DNA of 64,000 nt from assembly GCA_006503475.1 (NCBI GenBank), contig RSEH01000074.1:62001-126000 (forward strand). The letters are read 5' to 3'. The DNA is from Stentor roeselii. Its lineage: Eukaryota > Ciliophora > Heterotrichea > Heterotrichida > Stentoridae. Both the position numbers and the translations under genes were made by a program. Below are positions 1 through 9,965 of this stretch, piece by piece (position 1 is the stretch's first letter; every line of letters starts with the position of its first letter). The notes under the pieces were generated by a model that had not been told where the DNA came from, searched no databases, and saw only the letters and a list, made by a program, of their open reading frames with translations.

Positions 1-1678
1 CTTCAAGTTTATTTATCTTAACCTGCATCTTTTCCCTTTCTTTCTTAATCTTCATCAACTCCTTTCCTTCACTGCGAGCCTGGCTGCGATTCTGAAGATT
101 TTCAAGTCCTTCAATTTTTTCAAGTAAATCCTGGTTTTCATTAATAAGTTGAGCATTTTCCATTTCCAGGTTCTTTTTACTCAAAGTCAATTCATTTACA
201 TTTTCCTTTAACTTCTTATTCGAGTTCATCAAGTCCCTGATCATTTTAACGCTATCATACAACTTTTCACTTAAAATCTCAGGACTCAGGGAAAAATTGG
301 AAAAATCAGAATCAACGAATCTAGAAGTATGAGTCAAAGCTTGTTTTGGAGTAGAAGGAATACTTTCAATTGAACTTCTAAGAGTTTTAATACGTTTCAG
401 TTGCTCTTCATTAAGTGGAAGTTTTTCTACTTCTTTCAATTTATTGGCTTGTTCATGTGGGTCGAGGTGAAACATTTCACTGAGCATCTGGATTTGTTTA
501 TTCGCGATTTCTAATTCGCTTTCAAGTGACTGAATTTCTGACTACATGAAAAATACTCGAAGACTTTTTATTAGCTTCGTTTTCGGGTCAAGGTTCTTGA
601 CGGGCTCGTTTGAGATGCAAGAAGCTTTTGTTGCGTAGGCCAAGGTGCTCAGGTTGTCTTCAAAGTAAAAATCTGAAGGCGCTATGCAGGCGATCATTAA
701 ACAATAACTGTTTCCCCCGATGCTTTGTTTTAAAAGACTTGTTAGTTTCGAGTCTCGGTAGGGCACGAAGGAAGAGTCTCCTTCTTTTATTGAGGCGAGA
801 GTTGATATCACTTGGCGAAGGGTGAAAAGTGCCTTGTTGATCTCGATGCTTTCTTTTAAAGCGGCTCCTTCGTTGCCGGTTTGAGAAACTTTTTCACTTC
901 CGGCTAAGTCGACTAGTTGGAGTTTTGAGTTTAGGATTGTTCCGCTCTCGTTGTCGATTCCTTCGATTGTTAGAGTTAGGATGCAGTGAGACCTTGATGA
1001 GGCTGCGTTTGCGTTGTGGGATGCAAGGATCTTGTTTTTTACACCTGAGTTATAGAGAGATAGCACTTCACTGTATGTGTAGCAGGGATGCATGAAAACA
1101 TTTTCCAGATAAAACTCTTCAGCCTTATTCCATCTCAATTTCAATCCAGGTCCTTTAAGATGAGCAGGATTAAGTAAATCATAAACATTTTCCTTATAAA
1201 CCTGTACATAAGTGCAAAAAACAGTATATTCAACAGTCTTCATCTTATTTTCCTTTAACTTTTCAAACAAAGACCGAGTGATTCTAGGAATAAGTCCAAC
1301 ACGTTCATCATCTTTAATCAAAGGTTTCAAGTTTTTATCATATTCATATCCTTCCATCGTATAAGTCTTCCCCGAGCCAGTAGGTCCATAAGCGAAAATC
1401 GTTGCATTAAAGCCTTCAATGACCCTAGTAAGCATTTCATTAAGTTTAAGGCTCTGAAATAAATTTTCCTGTGAAGTGCTATCATCAAAAACCTCATCAA
1501 ACTCAAACTTTTTCTGTTGCTTCAAATCATGAGAGTGTATTCTACTTAAACTTTACGTTATCGACTTCTGCTCATTTCCAAGTTCAATTCTCGTATTGAT
1601 ATACCCTTGACTGATTTCCTTATTAAGCAAAGGACGAACCCTAACAACAACTCCAATGCGAGTCCCTTTTACTTCCAT
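1..1678 (-). CDS. Kinesin motor protein, N-terminal motor (3' end outside window)
   Basis: Microtubule motor with the head at the N-terminus. The ATG is at 1678. Two 15-nt introns (1542-1556, phase 2; 542-556) join three exons, the last running off the left edge in frame. Seen: start of the head (VVVRVRPLL), P-loop GPTGSGKTYTMEG, switch I NAASSRSH, switch II LVDLAGSE, and ALFTLRQVISTLA. After the head the chain turns into long coiled coil rich in K, E and L. The segment LRWNKAEEFYLENV resembles KIF12-type kinesins (inference, subfamily not certain). The upstream same-strand gene stops only 5 nt before this ATG. Family certain; cargo and cellular role unknown. Confidence 0.93.
542..556 (-). 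other. 15-nt spliceosomal intron in kinesin gene
   Basis: The minus-strand sequence is gtatttttcatgtag. It ends in an in-frame TAG; its removal joins the motor domain (IKSLR) to the coiled-coil tail (SEIQSLESEL) without changing frame. A GT...AG intron of this size is a hallmark of heterotrich ciliates. Confidence 0.9.
1542..1556 (-). other. 15-nt spliceosomal intron near the kinesin start
   Basis: The minus-strand sequence is gtaaagtttaagtag, in phase 2. Removing it joins an exon that encodes the canonical first strand of the kinesin head (RVRPLL) to the rest of the motor. Without it the motor would lack its N-terminus. Confidence 0.88.
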
Positions 1679-1683
1679 TATTA

Positions 1684-2355
1684 TTAACTAAACTTCTTAC
1701 TTCTCGGCGAGCAGACCCGATAAGGCGAAGCCGGATTTTTCATTCTCGGACTAGAACTGGTGAATTTGTTTTTCTTTATCTCGAACTTCGAAACCGCTCC
1801 TTCCAGTTTGTTGAACTTTTCGTCAAGTTCCACTTGAGACACTTGCTGCGCTTTGTACTTCTCGACCAGGTCTTGATAAGCAGGAAGTCTCGATTCAAGC
1901 TTTCCCAGTTTTCCTTCTTGGAACTTAACTCGTGATTTTAAGTCTTTCAATTTTTGTTTCTGCTTTTCTATTATTTTCTCGAGTTTTTGGATTTTTTCAT
2001 CTTTTGTCTGGATTTCGAGAGATTTCGTTGAAAGCTGGCTTTGAAGGTAACAAGCTGACTGCTTTAAAAAGTCGATTTCGACTGAGATTATTTTTAGGTT
2101 TCGCTCGGTTAACTCGTTTTGGTAGATGTTTAGATTGCTTTCGGGGAACTCTGGAAGTTTTACCTCGTTGTTTGAATGGTTTTGACTCCGGATTTGAGTA
2201 AGTTTGTCGATTATTGGCTCTGTGCTTTGCGGGAATATGAAGTTTTGGGATTCTTCCAGTTGTGAGTCGAGGGTTAGGTCGAGGGTGCTGATGTTTTGGA
2301 TTACTGTTGTTTGTCTTTCGGATTCTTGTTGGTGTAGACTATCTTCTGATTCCAT
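1684..2355 (-). CDS. Coiled-coil protein, unknown function
   Basis: 223-residue protein with no family I recognise. Residues ~75-150 form a charged K/E/Q heptad-type coiled coil (EIQTKDEKIQKLEK...). The N-terminus is acidic/Ser-rich; the C-terminus is basic with SP motifs (SPRMKNP, CSPRSKKF), possible proline-directed phosphosites (inference). It shares strand with the kinesin, with 5 nt from its TAA to the kinesin ATG, so co-expression or a cytoskeletal role is conceivable but not shown. No frame-compatible 15-16 nt intron joining the two was found. Confidence 0.8.
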   Translation of the reverse strand: MESEDSLHQQESERQTTVIQNISTLDLTLDSQLEESQNFIFPQSTEPIIDKLTQIRSQNHSNNEVKLPEFPESNLNIYQNELTERNLKIISVEIDFLKQSACYLQSQLSTKSLEIQTKDEKIQKLEKIIEKQKQKLKDLKSRVKFQEGKLGKLESRLPAYQDLVEKYKAQQVSQVELDEKFNKLEGAVSKFEIKKNKFTSSSPRMKNPASPYRVCSPRSKKFS

Positions 2356-2546
2356 ATGATGTATTAGATTATGATTTTTTTGGGAGCTTTGGGTGAAATT
2401 GATCAGGTTTAGAGGAATTCTTTAAATTTTGAAGGATTTTTGTTTGGGTTGGGATTGAAGAAGGATTATGGATTTGGATTTTGGTCAAATACTAATCTAT
2501 ACTTCTACAAGTATCCCAAAGTATTCACCCCTCTAATATCTCCACC

Positions 2547-5204
2547 ATGACAAATCAAAAACCCCCTAATTTATCTAAATCAAAGACTTCTCCAACCAAA
2601 TACCATTCTCCATTAACCATTATAAAAAAATCTATGGGCTGTGCAGAGTCATCAGAAATGCCTTTAAAACTAGCAGTAGCAAAGCGAAGCCTAGTGCTAA
2701 ACCTTGCACTTCTAGAAAGTCCATCCTCCGCATCCTCCCATTCAAGTTTAAACTCTCCAACCTTCCGAAAGCTAGCCCTTCGAACCCTAGTTCGTTATAC
2801 CCAAGCAATAATGTTCCGTTCTGTTTACTACTGTTTCAAATTTTGGAAAAAAGGCAAAATGGACAACTGGAACCTTTCAGATATCGAATCAGCCAACGTG
2901 ACATTCACCGATGACACTTTCAACTTGATCTACCCGTTAAAAGAACAAGATGACCTGCTTTACTATTTCCCAGAAGGACAAAAACAACTGATCTTCGAAA
3001 TTAAATTAAAACCGAATCCGATGCTGCTTTTTATTGATTCTGAAATTTCAGAGGAAAAGTTTGAAGTTTTCACTTTTTCTTTAGCGAAAAAAATTATCAC
3101 ACATACTGAAGCGTTGATTGAAGAGAATAAAGAGAAATTTGATGTGATTCATTATAAGGAACTTTCTGAAGTGCAGGGAGATCTGAAGGTAGAAGGAGGA
3201 AATGAGAGAAGTGAGAATATTAAAAACTCTGAATTAGAAATTGAATATTCTTCTGATGTGATTATTGATGATGATCAAGTTTTTAAGGATTCTGGGAATT
3301 TTAATCGGAGGTTTTTTAATTTTTCTCAGTTGAATTTGGTGAGATTTGAAAATAGTTCAGAAAAATCCTCAAAAGAAAAAATAAAGAGCTATTTAGGAAT
3401 GTGCATCATTTTAAAGACTAAACCTTTGATACCTCCTTTATACTTATTTGAAACTTTAAACGAATTTGAATCAACTCCTGAGGTGAAAGTGACGACAAAA
3501 GATGCAACAATAAACACTTCATTTTCACAAAATATAGAAAACTTTGAAGACCTTTCATCTAAAGTTTTTCAAGAAGATTCTTTCCATTCTTCAGGAAAAA
3601 TATCGCCAGACATTCAAGCCCACCCATCTCCAAGATCCTTAATCCAGATGTCAAGTGACTCAGTAAACGAGATCTTTCAAGAAACAGAAAATCTTTCCAA
3701 ACTTTCCCCAACAAAAGAACTGAAAATTCAAAAAAAAATTAAAATCGAGCCACAAATAATAAAATATTCAGAAACTTTAAAAAACGAGATAATCCAGATC
3801 ACTCCTCTGATCAAAAACATCACACTTCCTGAAATACTTGAAAAAAATAAATTGAAAGAAAAACCGCCCTTAGGATCTAAAATTCCATCTAAAATCGTCA
3901 TATTTCACCAAAAATCATCTTCAAGGGGTTCAATCAGGTCGCCAAGTCCAAAGTTTCAATCCGCTACCGTGACTCAGCAAGAAAAAACTGAAAAACTGAT
4001 AAAATCTCATAAAAAACACTCAAGCAATTTAAATCCTCTTCTTTCAAGTTTAGCACCTTCTCAGTCTAAAGACTCTCTTCCTTTTAATCAAGTCCTAAAG
4101 ATTTTCGAGGACTTAATGGATAAAAAATTCGCTTTAGACCAAAAAGAACTGAAAGAACAAGTAAAGCCAAGAGAATTAGCTGAGTTTTTCCCTGATTACC
4201 TCAACAGAAACTTCGGAATTCAGAAGGTGGGTCAAAGAATGCTGGGGAAATTTTTAGCTTCATTGAAAAACTACTCAAGTCATCCTTACATCAAACTTTT
4301 ATGCAGATTTTTAAGAGTTGAATGTGAAGACCCTGTTAGTTTAAATCTGCTGGTCTTTTTATGTAAGGCTAGAAATGACTTCAACTCTCTTTTAAAGAAC
4401 TCAGAAAAAAAAGTTGATGATAAGTCCTTGAAAATTACTGGAGGGACTGTTCAACTTATAAAGCTTTTTGGTTATTTATCAAAAGAATTCAAAGATCCTG
4501 AAGTTTATGCGGAAGTCGTTTCTCGCATGTGTCCTGGGTCTTTAAAATTTGAAGAGTATTTAATTTTTTACTCTTTAAATAAAATCGTGAAAACTGCAGC
4601 AAACATTCAAATCACTTGCGCGAAAGATGTTTTAAGTTCGATTTTAAATTCACTTGATTTTACCTTAACGACAGAACAACTAACGAACTTATCATCGTTT
4701 GTCTTGTCTTCGGAAAATAAACAAATTCTTAATCGTTTTTCTTTTTCAGCTTATAAATCTTGCAGGTCTGATCCGAGGTATTCGATTAATAAATGTGAGT
4801 TTTTAGAAGGACTCATTTCGACTTATGAAAATTTTAAGAATCTGGCTATTCTCATGATTTCTCAGGTTTTAAGTAATTTTGAAGTATTGGATCGAATATC
4901 TTTTATCAAGGCTGTTAGTGAACTTGATTCGAGTTTTAGCTTTGAATTAAAGGAGAGACTTTTTGATGAAGGGAAAAAAATCGAGGGGTCAGAATTGATC
5001 TCTGAGGAGACTTTCACGCTTTTAATGATTCAAAGTGGAATTTGGAAACTTTGCTATTTTCGTAATGGTTATATAGATCATAAACTATTTAATGAGGCTT
5101 ATAAGCCCAGACGAGTTGACTATGCAGACCTTTGCATAAAACCCTCAGATGCATTCGACTTGCGTTCATCAGTCCACCGTTCACAAACATTGAAAAATAC
5201 ATAG
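2547..5204 (+). CDS. Large protein of unknown function, possibly N-acylated
   Basis: 885 residues from the first ATG. An in-frame ATG at 2634 begins MGCAESSE, a textbook N-myristoylation plus palmitoylation start, and the 87 nt before it are pyrimidine-rich like a leader, so 2634 may be the true start (856 aa). Residues ~250-500 are Ser/Lys-rich and look disordered, with many SP sites. The last ~330 residues are predicted helical and resemble degenerate EF-hand-type helical repeats (weak impression; no canonical DxDxDG loop seen). It ends in TAG, 9 nt from the convergent stop of the next gene. Function unknown. Confidence 0.85.
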   Translation: MTNQKPPNLSKSKTSPTKYHSPLTIIKKSMGCAESSEMPLKLAVAKRSLVLNLALLESPSSASSHSSLNSPTFRKLALRTLVRYTQAIMFRSVYYCFKFWKKGKMDNWNLSDIESANVTFTDDTFNLIYPLKEQDDLLYYFPEGQKQLIFEIKLKPNPMLLFIDSEISEEKFEVFTFSLAKKIITHTEALIEENKEKFDVIHYKELSEVQGDLKVEGGNERSENIKNSELEIEYSSDVIIDDDQVFKDSGNFNRRFFNFSQLNLVRFENSSEKSSKEKIKSYLGMCIILKTKPLIPPLYLFETLNEFESTPEVKVTTKDATINTSFSQNIENFEDLSSKVFQEDSFHSSGKISPDIQAHPSPRSLIQMSSDSVNEIFQETENLSKLSPTKELKIQKKIKIEPQIIKYSETLKNEIIQITPLIKNITLPEILEKNKLKEKPPLGSKIPSKIVIFHQKSSSRGSIRSPSPKFQSATVTQQEKTEKLIKSHKKHSSNLNPLLSSLAPSQSKDSLPFNQVLKIFEDLMDKKFALDQKELKEQVKPRELAEFFPDYLNRNFGIQKVGQRMLGKFLASLKNYSSHPYIKLLCRFLRVECEDPVSLNLLVFLCKARNDFNSLLKNSEKKVDDKSLKITGGTVQLIKLFGYLSKEFKDPEVYAEVVSRMCPGSLKFEEYLIFYSLNKIVKTAANIQITCAKDVLSSILNSLDFTLTTEQLTNLSSFVLSSENKQILNRFSFSAYKSCRSDPRYSINKCEFLEGLISTYENFKNLAILMISQVLSNFEVLDRISFIKAVSELDSSFSFELKERLFDEGKKIEGSELISEETFTLLMIQSGIWKLCYFRNGYIDHKLFNEAYKPRRVDYADLCIKPSDAFDLRSSVHRSQTLKNT

Positions 5205-5213
5205 TTACATTAA

Positions 5214-6500
5214 TTAAATCGACTGATTAATGAAAAAAACAACAATCACCGTTAAATCTTCAAAAACTCCATTCATTCCTCTAATTTTCCTTTCAGCCTC
5301 TTCAATTAAGTCATCACAAGCCTGTTCAACAGACTGATTACTCCATCCAATGCGAGTAACACAAACCGCTTCAAGAGGACTAAGCACTTTCCAAAAGTTT
5401 TCAGTAGCAATAACCAGAAATTTATCATTTGCGGTGATAGTAAAACAGCAGATATCAGGAATACTAAGCATTCCAGCGAATTTTCCAATTTTATCTCCAA
5501 AAGACCTGGTGATACTAAGTCCAGGCACATCTTCTTTTTCAATAAAAAAGACATCCGAGTTGAATCCATACATATCAGTGGACTTCACAATTCGAGCATT
5601 CATCGAAATCATTCTTTTCCTTTCCTTGATATTTGCCAAGTGATGGTCAATAGAAATAGGAATAGCCTGCCATTGTCCTAAATCTTGCCCTACAACCGCT
5701 CGACAGGTCCCAAGATTCGCACAGATCAGATTCGGTCCATTCACAACAACTGACGTTGCCGAGGCTCCTGAAAAAACAGTGTCAAAGTTGCATTGTGTCA
5801 GGTCTGTTGAAGTCTTTTCAAATGACTTTAAAAGACACTTTTTTATTCTTTCTTCTGAGTGATTCGCTGGGAATGACTGTTTAAAGTAACTCGAAAAAGA
5901 CTTTTTCACTTGTTGTGATACCAGATGTCCACTGTTCCCATGCCCGTCAATTACGATGAAATTGTAAAGACCTCGAATATTTTGAATTTTGTTCATTATT
6001 TTTATTCGGTCTTGGTTTTGAGACTTTGAAGAATTCGGGAATTTGCTTGGTCTTGACTTGAAACCAACTTTTGTCACGAAATTTGTCTGGGATGTGAGAG
6101 GGTCGAGTTTTAATGAGGTCTGATTACGGTAAGAGTTGAATGAATCTGATCGATTATCGGATTTTGGACTTACTATGCTTCTTTCTGAAAGGGAATGACC
6201 TTGGTTTATTGGGATTTTTAATGATGGGATCGATAAGTGGCTTGATGGTTTCGGAGATGGAGGAGTTGTGAATGAGGTTTGACTTGAAAGTTTGAAGTCT
6301 GGTGAAGAATCTGGATGGTAAATTTTAAGTAATTGGGATAGATGGTTTTTGTAATCTTTTTCTTCGAGAGACTTTAGGTTTTTTAGCTCTTCTTTGAATG
6401 TTGCTCGGTTTAGTGTTGTTCGGATCAAAGGGTCTGACTGAGAACTGGGTAAGGAGCTCATTTTTTCTCTTGGTTTTCGTTTCTGGATCGATATTTTCAT
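5214..6500 (-). CDS. PP2C-like protein, probable pseudophosphatase
   Basis: 428 residues (414 if the second ATG, MSSLPSSQ, is used). The first ~150 residues are Ser/Pro-rich and disordered, then comes a PP2C (PPM) fold. Seen: IDGHGNSGH (metal-binding DGHG kept), SGASATSVVV, NLGTCRAVVG where active PP2Cs have NxGDSRAV, ITRSFGDKIG, then IATENFWKVL where the family has ASDGLWD, and FEDLTVIVV in place of DNxT. Loss of the Asp residues in the last metal motifs suggests weak or no catalysis (inference). It may bind or shield phosphoproteins. It converges on the 2547-5204 gene with 9 nt between stops. Confidence 0.87.
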   Translation of the reverse strand: MKISIQKRKPREKMSSLPSSQSDPLIRTTLNRATFKEELKNLKSLEEKDYKNHLSQLLKIYHPDSSPDFKLSSQTSFTTPPSPKPSSHLSIPSLKIPINQGHSLSERSIVSPKSDNRSDSFNSYRNQTSLKLDPLTSQTNFVTKVGFKSRPSKFPNSSKSQNQDRIKIMNKIQNIRGLYNFIVIDGHGNSGHLVSQQVKKSFSSYFKQSFPANHSEERIKKCLLKSFEKTSTDLTQCNFDTVFSGASATSVVVNGPNLICANLGTCRAVVGQDLGQWQAIPISIDHHLANIKERKRMISMNARIVKSTDMYGFNSDVFFIEKEDVPGLSITRSFGDKIGKFAGMLSIPDICCFTITANDKFLVIATENFWKVLSPLEAVCVTRIGWSNQSVEQACDDLIEEAERKIRGMNGVFEDLTVIVVFFINQSI

Positions 6501-6785
6501 CTGAATTTTATTGAAGTTAGGATGAATATTAGAATGGTTTAGATGAAATTAGTATGATTATTAAGGAAAGGATAGATAGGTAAATATTCTTTAAATTATT
6601 AATAAATTTCTGGGACCTGGCATGAGTTTTTCAATATTTTTTAATAAAGAAGGGCTTTTATTTACTCGAATTTATGCAAAAATCCAACCAGATAATTTTT
6701 ATTTCGATATTTACTTTATTCTTATTTCCTAGAAAAGTAATCAAAAAAATGAATTTGATCAAATTCTCCAGAAAACCTTAAACTT

Positions 6786-8081
6786 TTAAATTTTATCAAC
6801 AATGAAAATATGATCCTTGCTCTTCAAATCCTTTTCTCTAGCCCGAGTGATCATTTTCAGTCTAATATGTTCATAATCTCTCTGCATTTTACAAACCTGA
6901 GCATCATGTTCCTTTTTCCTCACCAAAGCCTTAGCAGCACTTTCACAATTTCTCCTCTCAAAGCCTTCCCTAAAGTTCTGAAATGTTTTTTCCTTATTCC
7001 TAATCCTATCCTCAATATTTTTCTCCCTCTGATTAAAAGCGAGTTCAATTTTCGAGTACTCCTGATTCCATCTAGTCGTCTGATTTTTTAATGAAATAGA
7101 AATTCTTTTCTGTTCATTTCCGAGCAACTCTTCTTTTCTTTTCTGCTTAAAACTTACACAAGACTCAAAAAAATCTTTCTTGATTTTGAAAACTTTTTCA
7201 ATGTTTTTTGCTTCAATTTGTGACTCGATTAGGTCTTTCGTGGCTCTGACCTTTCGAATCTTTCCAGTGAGTTGATTGAGAGAAGAAATTTTATGAGCTT
7301 GAACTTGTTTCGCTCTTTCTGAGGACTTGGATAGTCTTAAAGATATTTCTTTTAACTTTTCATCGATGTTGGGGTCTTCGTCGTGGGAATGAACTGAAAG
7401 TGATTGTTTACTTATGGAGATCTTTTGATTGATTTTTGATGGAGTGTTGAATGATGATTGAGTAAGTTGATCTTCTTTCCGCACGCTCATTGAACTTATG
7501 GCTCGTCTTTCGTGGTCTTCGATTTCTTGATATTTTTTTAAGAGGATTTCTTTGGTTTTTAAATCGCGTTTGGCTAAACGAGTACGTTGCTCTGTAGTGA
7601 ATCGTTGTTTTGCATGTCTACAACTTTTTTCAAGTATTTTTTCTTCATGAAATTTTTTCATCTTTTCTTCATTAATTTTGATTATTTTCAAATTTTCCCT
7701 AACCTTGACTTTTTTTTCCAGATTTCGCGTAGCGAAATCTCTTCTAGCAGAAGGAGAAGGTAACTGAAAAATATAATTTTTTTGCAGTCTCGTACTAGAA
7801 ACATTAGGACTTTGCGACGAAGGAGTTAAAACAACTCCTTTTTCAACTAAAAACTTTCCAATAAGCAGAAGTTTAGCCCTTCGTCTAGCTTCAAAATTTC
7901 TAAAGTTAAACTCAGCGAAGTCCTTTCCCCCAAAGTCACTTCCAAACTGTTCAACATTTTTTTCAGCTAGTTCATCAAGACTAATCCCGAGAACTTCACA
8001 AGCTTGAATAACATCAGGATGTCGATTTCCATGAAAAGCCAAAAAATGCAAAGCTTGCCTTATTTCTTCACTTTCCTTCAT
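6786..8081 (-). CDS. Long coiled-coil protein, unknown
   Basis: 431 residues from the ATG at 8081; the frame is open further upstream but without need. The N-terminal ~85 residues are globular (FHGNRHPDVIQACEVLGISLDEL, a helical segment), then continuous highly charged helix (K/E/R-rich) to the end. Similar all-helical proteins are common among ciliary and basal-body components, but no family motif is visible. It is head-to-head with the adenine deaminase gene, with only 8 nt (8082-8089) between the two start codons. Confidence 0.82.
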   Translation of the reverse strand: MKESEEIRQALHFLAFHGNRHPDVIQACEVLGISLDELAEKNVEQFGSDFGGKDFAEFNFRNFEARRRAKLLLIGKFLVEKGVVLTPSSQSPNVSSTRLQKNYIFQLPSPSARRDFATRNLEKKVKVRENLKIIKINEEKMKKFHEEKILEKSCRHAKQRFTTEQRTRLAKRDLKTKEILLKKYQEIEDHERRAISSMSVRKEDQLTQSSFNTPSKINQKISISKQSLSVHSHDEDPNIDEKLKEISLRLSKSSERAKQVQAHKISSLNQLTGKIRKVRATKDLIESQIEAKNIEKVFKIKKDFFESCVSFKQKRKEELLGNEQKRISISLKNQTTRWNQEYSKIELAFNQREKNIEDRIRNKEKTFQNFREGFERRNCESAAKALVRKKEHDAQVCKMQRDYEHIRLKMITRAREKDLKSKDHIFIVDKI

Positions 8082-8089
8082 TAATATAA

Positions 8090-9124
8090 ATGAATGACTT
8101 AATCCGACGAGTGCCGAAGGCTGAGCTTCACGTTCACATCGAAGGAACAATAGAGCCAGAGCAGTTATTTACGATAGCAGCGCGTAACTCGATAGAGCTT
8201 CCATATTCTTTAGAAGACTGCAAAAATCGACGAAAGGACTACAGCGACTTACAAGATTTCCTGAATTTGTACTACGATGCTTGCAGAGCACTGAAAACAA
8301 CAGAGGACTTCTACGACGTGGCAAAGGCCTACCTGCAGCGAGCAGTTCAAGAAGGAATCACTCACGCCGAGATCTTCTTCGACCCTCAGACTCACCTGGC
8401 CCAAGGAACGACTTTTGAGACTTTTTTCACTGGCTTGCTGAGAGCTTCAGATGAAATGAAAGACGAGATCAGCAGTCAGTGGATCATGTGCTTTCTTAGA
8501 GACCTGTCAGAGGAAAGCGCCTTGCAAGTCATTTCTATGGCTCTTCCTTTTAAGGATAGAATTCTGGGAGTTGGACTTGATTCAGCGGAAGTTGGAAATC
8601 CTCCGAAGAAGTTTAGGAAAGCTTTTGAAATTGCAGCGGCCAAGGGACTTTGTGGAAATGATTGCACGTTGAAAGTTGCACATGCTGGGGAAGAAGAAGA
8701 TGCAAGCTCGGTCATTGCTGCACTTTTTCATTTGCAGATTAAAAGGATTGATCATGGCGTCAGGGCTGTTGACTCGAATAGTCTTTGCAAGTTTTTAAAG
8801 GACTCTCAGGTTGGAGTCACTTGTTGCCCTGTTTCGAATAAGATGTTGAAGGTGCAGGAAAGGTTTTTTCATGAAAGATCTGCGATTAAAATGTTGTTTC
8901 AACAAGGGGTTATTGTTACTGTTAATAGTGATGATCCTGCTTTTTTTGGAGCTTATATTTGTGGGAATTTTGAAGAGGTTTTGAAGGAATTTGATGAGGA
9001 TCAAAGGATTGAAGTTCTTAGAAAACTCTGCAAAAACAGCTTCTTCATAAGTTTTATTCCAGAAAGCCTTAAAGAAGAGAATTACAAGAAAATCGATTCA
9101 GTAATAGACGGGTACTCTAGTTAG
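8090..9124 (+). CDS. Adenine deaminase (Aah1/ADE type), metal-dependent amidohydrolase
   Basis: 344 residues, full family length. Hydrolytic deamination of adenine to hypoxanthine (purine salvage, cytosol). Seen: ELHVHIEGTIEPE, with zinc ligands H14 and H16; the HIEGTxEPE form is typical of adenine rather than adenosine deaminases. Also GLDSAEVGNPP, VAHAGEEED with ligand H198 and catalytic E201, RIDHGVRA (H222) and TVNSDDPAFFG (D281, D282). All catalytic residues are present, so it is likely active. Adenosine specificity cannot be excluded from sequence alone. It starts 8 nt from the divergent coiled-coil gene and ends 12 nt from the convergent stop of the next gene. Confidence 0.93.
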   Translation: MNDLIRRVPKAELHVHIEGTIEPEQLFTIAARNSIELPYSLEDCKNRRKDYSDLQDFLNLYYDACRALKTTEDFYDVAKAYLQRAVQEGITHAEIFFDPQTHLAQGTTFETFFTGLLRASDEMKDEISSQWIMCFLRDLSEESALQVISMALPFKDRILGVGLDSAEVGNPPKKFRKAFEIAAAKGLCGNDCTLKVAHAGEEEDASSVIAALFHLQIKRIDHGVRAVDSNSLCKFLKDSQVGVTCCPVSNKMLKVQERFFHERSAIKMLFQQGVIVTVNSDDPAFFGAYICGNFEEVLKEFDEDQRIEVLRKLCKNSFFISFIPESLKEENYKKIDSVIDGYSS

Positions 9125-9136
9125 TGAATTAATAAA

Positions 9137-9844
9137 TTATTCAAAAGTTGATTTAGAAGTTATGCTGTTTTGGTCATTAATCGACTTTGAGTAAATCTGA
9201 GTCATATTAATCCTCATCAGAAGTTCCCTTTCCTCAGCCACCATCCTTTCAAAGTCTTTATCAATCTCATCTTTTTTCTGTCTCTCCTCAGCGATTCTAT
9301 TATTAGTATGAACCTTAACAATCGATTTTTCTTTAAGCTGCTGTAATCTTCTTTTATCCATTCCGTGTTTTTTTTCATTTAAAACCTTTTGTCTGCTCAG
9401 AAGTTTTCTCAAGTTTTCCTCAAGTTTTTGAGTCTGGATGTTTTCATTGATCTCTTTCGAACTTTCTTTAATTTTATCAGCATCGACTAAAGACTTGTTA
9501 CGTCTCTCTCTTTGTGCACTTTGGATTCTTTCTCTTTGAGACTCTCTTGCTTTTTTCAGTTTTTTCGAGATTTCTTCGTGTTTTTCTTGCTTTTCTTGAA
9601 GAATTCGTTGTTTATTCAAAGCTGAAACTGCTCTTTTCGACTGCTTTTCAAGGACCTGAAGGTTGATTTCTTGTGATTTTTTTGCTTTTAGTGCAAGTTT
9701 CTGTTCTTCTTTTCTTAGATAAGCGATTCGGTTTTTAATTAGTTTGAGTTCTTCTTCAGTTTTGACTCGCATTTCTTTAACATCAGCGAATCGGAGAGTA
9801 TCTGAGATTCTGGTGGAATCAATAACGGACTCTTCTAGTGCCAT
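9137..9844 (-). CDS. Coiled-coil protein, unknown
   Basis: 235 residues, almost entirely charged helix (K, E, Q, R) from residue ~25 to ~215, with a short Ser/Thr tail (SITSKSTFE). No globular domain or signal peptide. Such proteins in ciliates are often axonemal or basal-body associated, but nothing here proves it. It shares a short divergent promoter region of 121 nt (9845-9965) with the double-FHA gene. Confidence 0.8.
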   Translation of the reverse strand: MALEESVIDSTRISDTLRFADVKEMRVKTEEELKLIKNRIAYLRKEEQKLALKAKKSQEINLQVLEKQSKRAVSALNKQRILQEKQEKHEEISKKLKKARESQRERIQSAQRERRNKSLVDADKIKESSKEINENIQTQKLEENLRKLLSRQKVLNEKKHGMDKRRLQQLKEKSIVKVHTNNRIAEERQKKDEIDKDFERMVAEERELLMRINMTQIYSKSINDQNSITSKSTFE

Positions 9845-9965
9845 GGGTTTAATTACTATTTGGAAGGATTTGAATGATTTTTAGGTTTCTTGAAGAAATC
9901 TTGGAATTTAATCATTTTTATGGGAGGTCTATCTTTTGATGAATAGAAAAAAATTATGAATATAA

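Noticed and set aside
1679-1690. Fusion of the coiled-coil gene and kinesin through an intron
   Set aside because: The only GT...AG span across the junction is 13 nt and does not restore frame; the kinesin exon has its own ATG followed by the canonical first strand.
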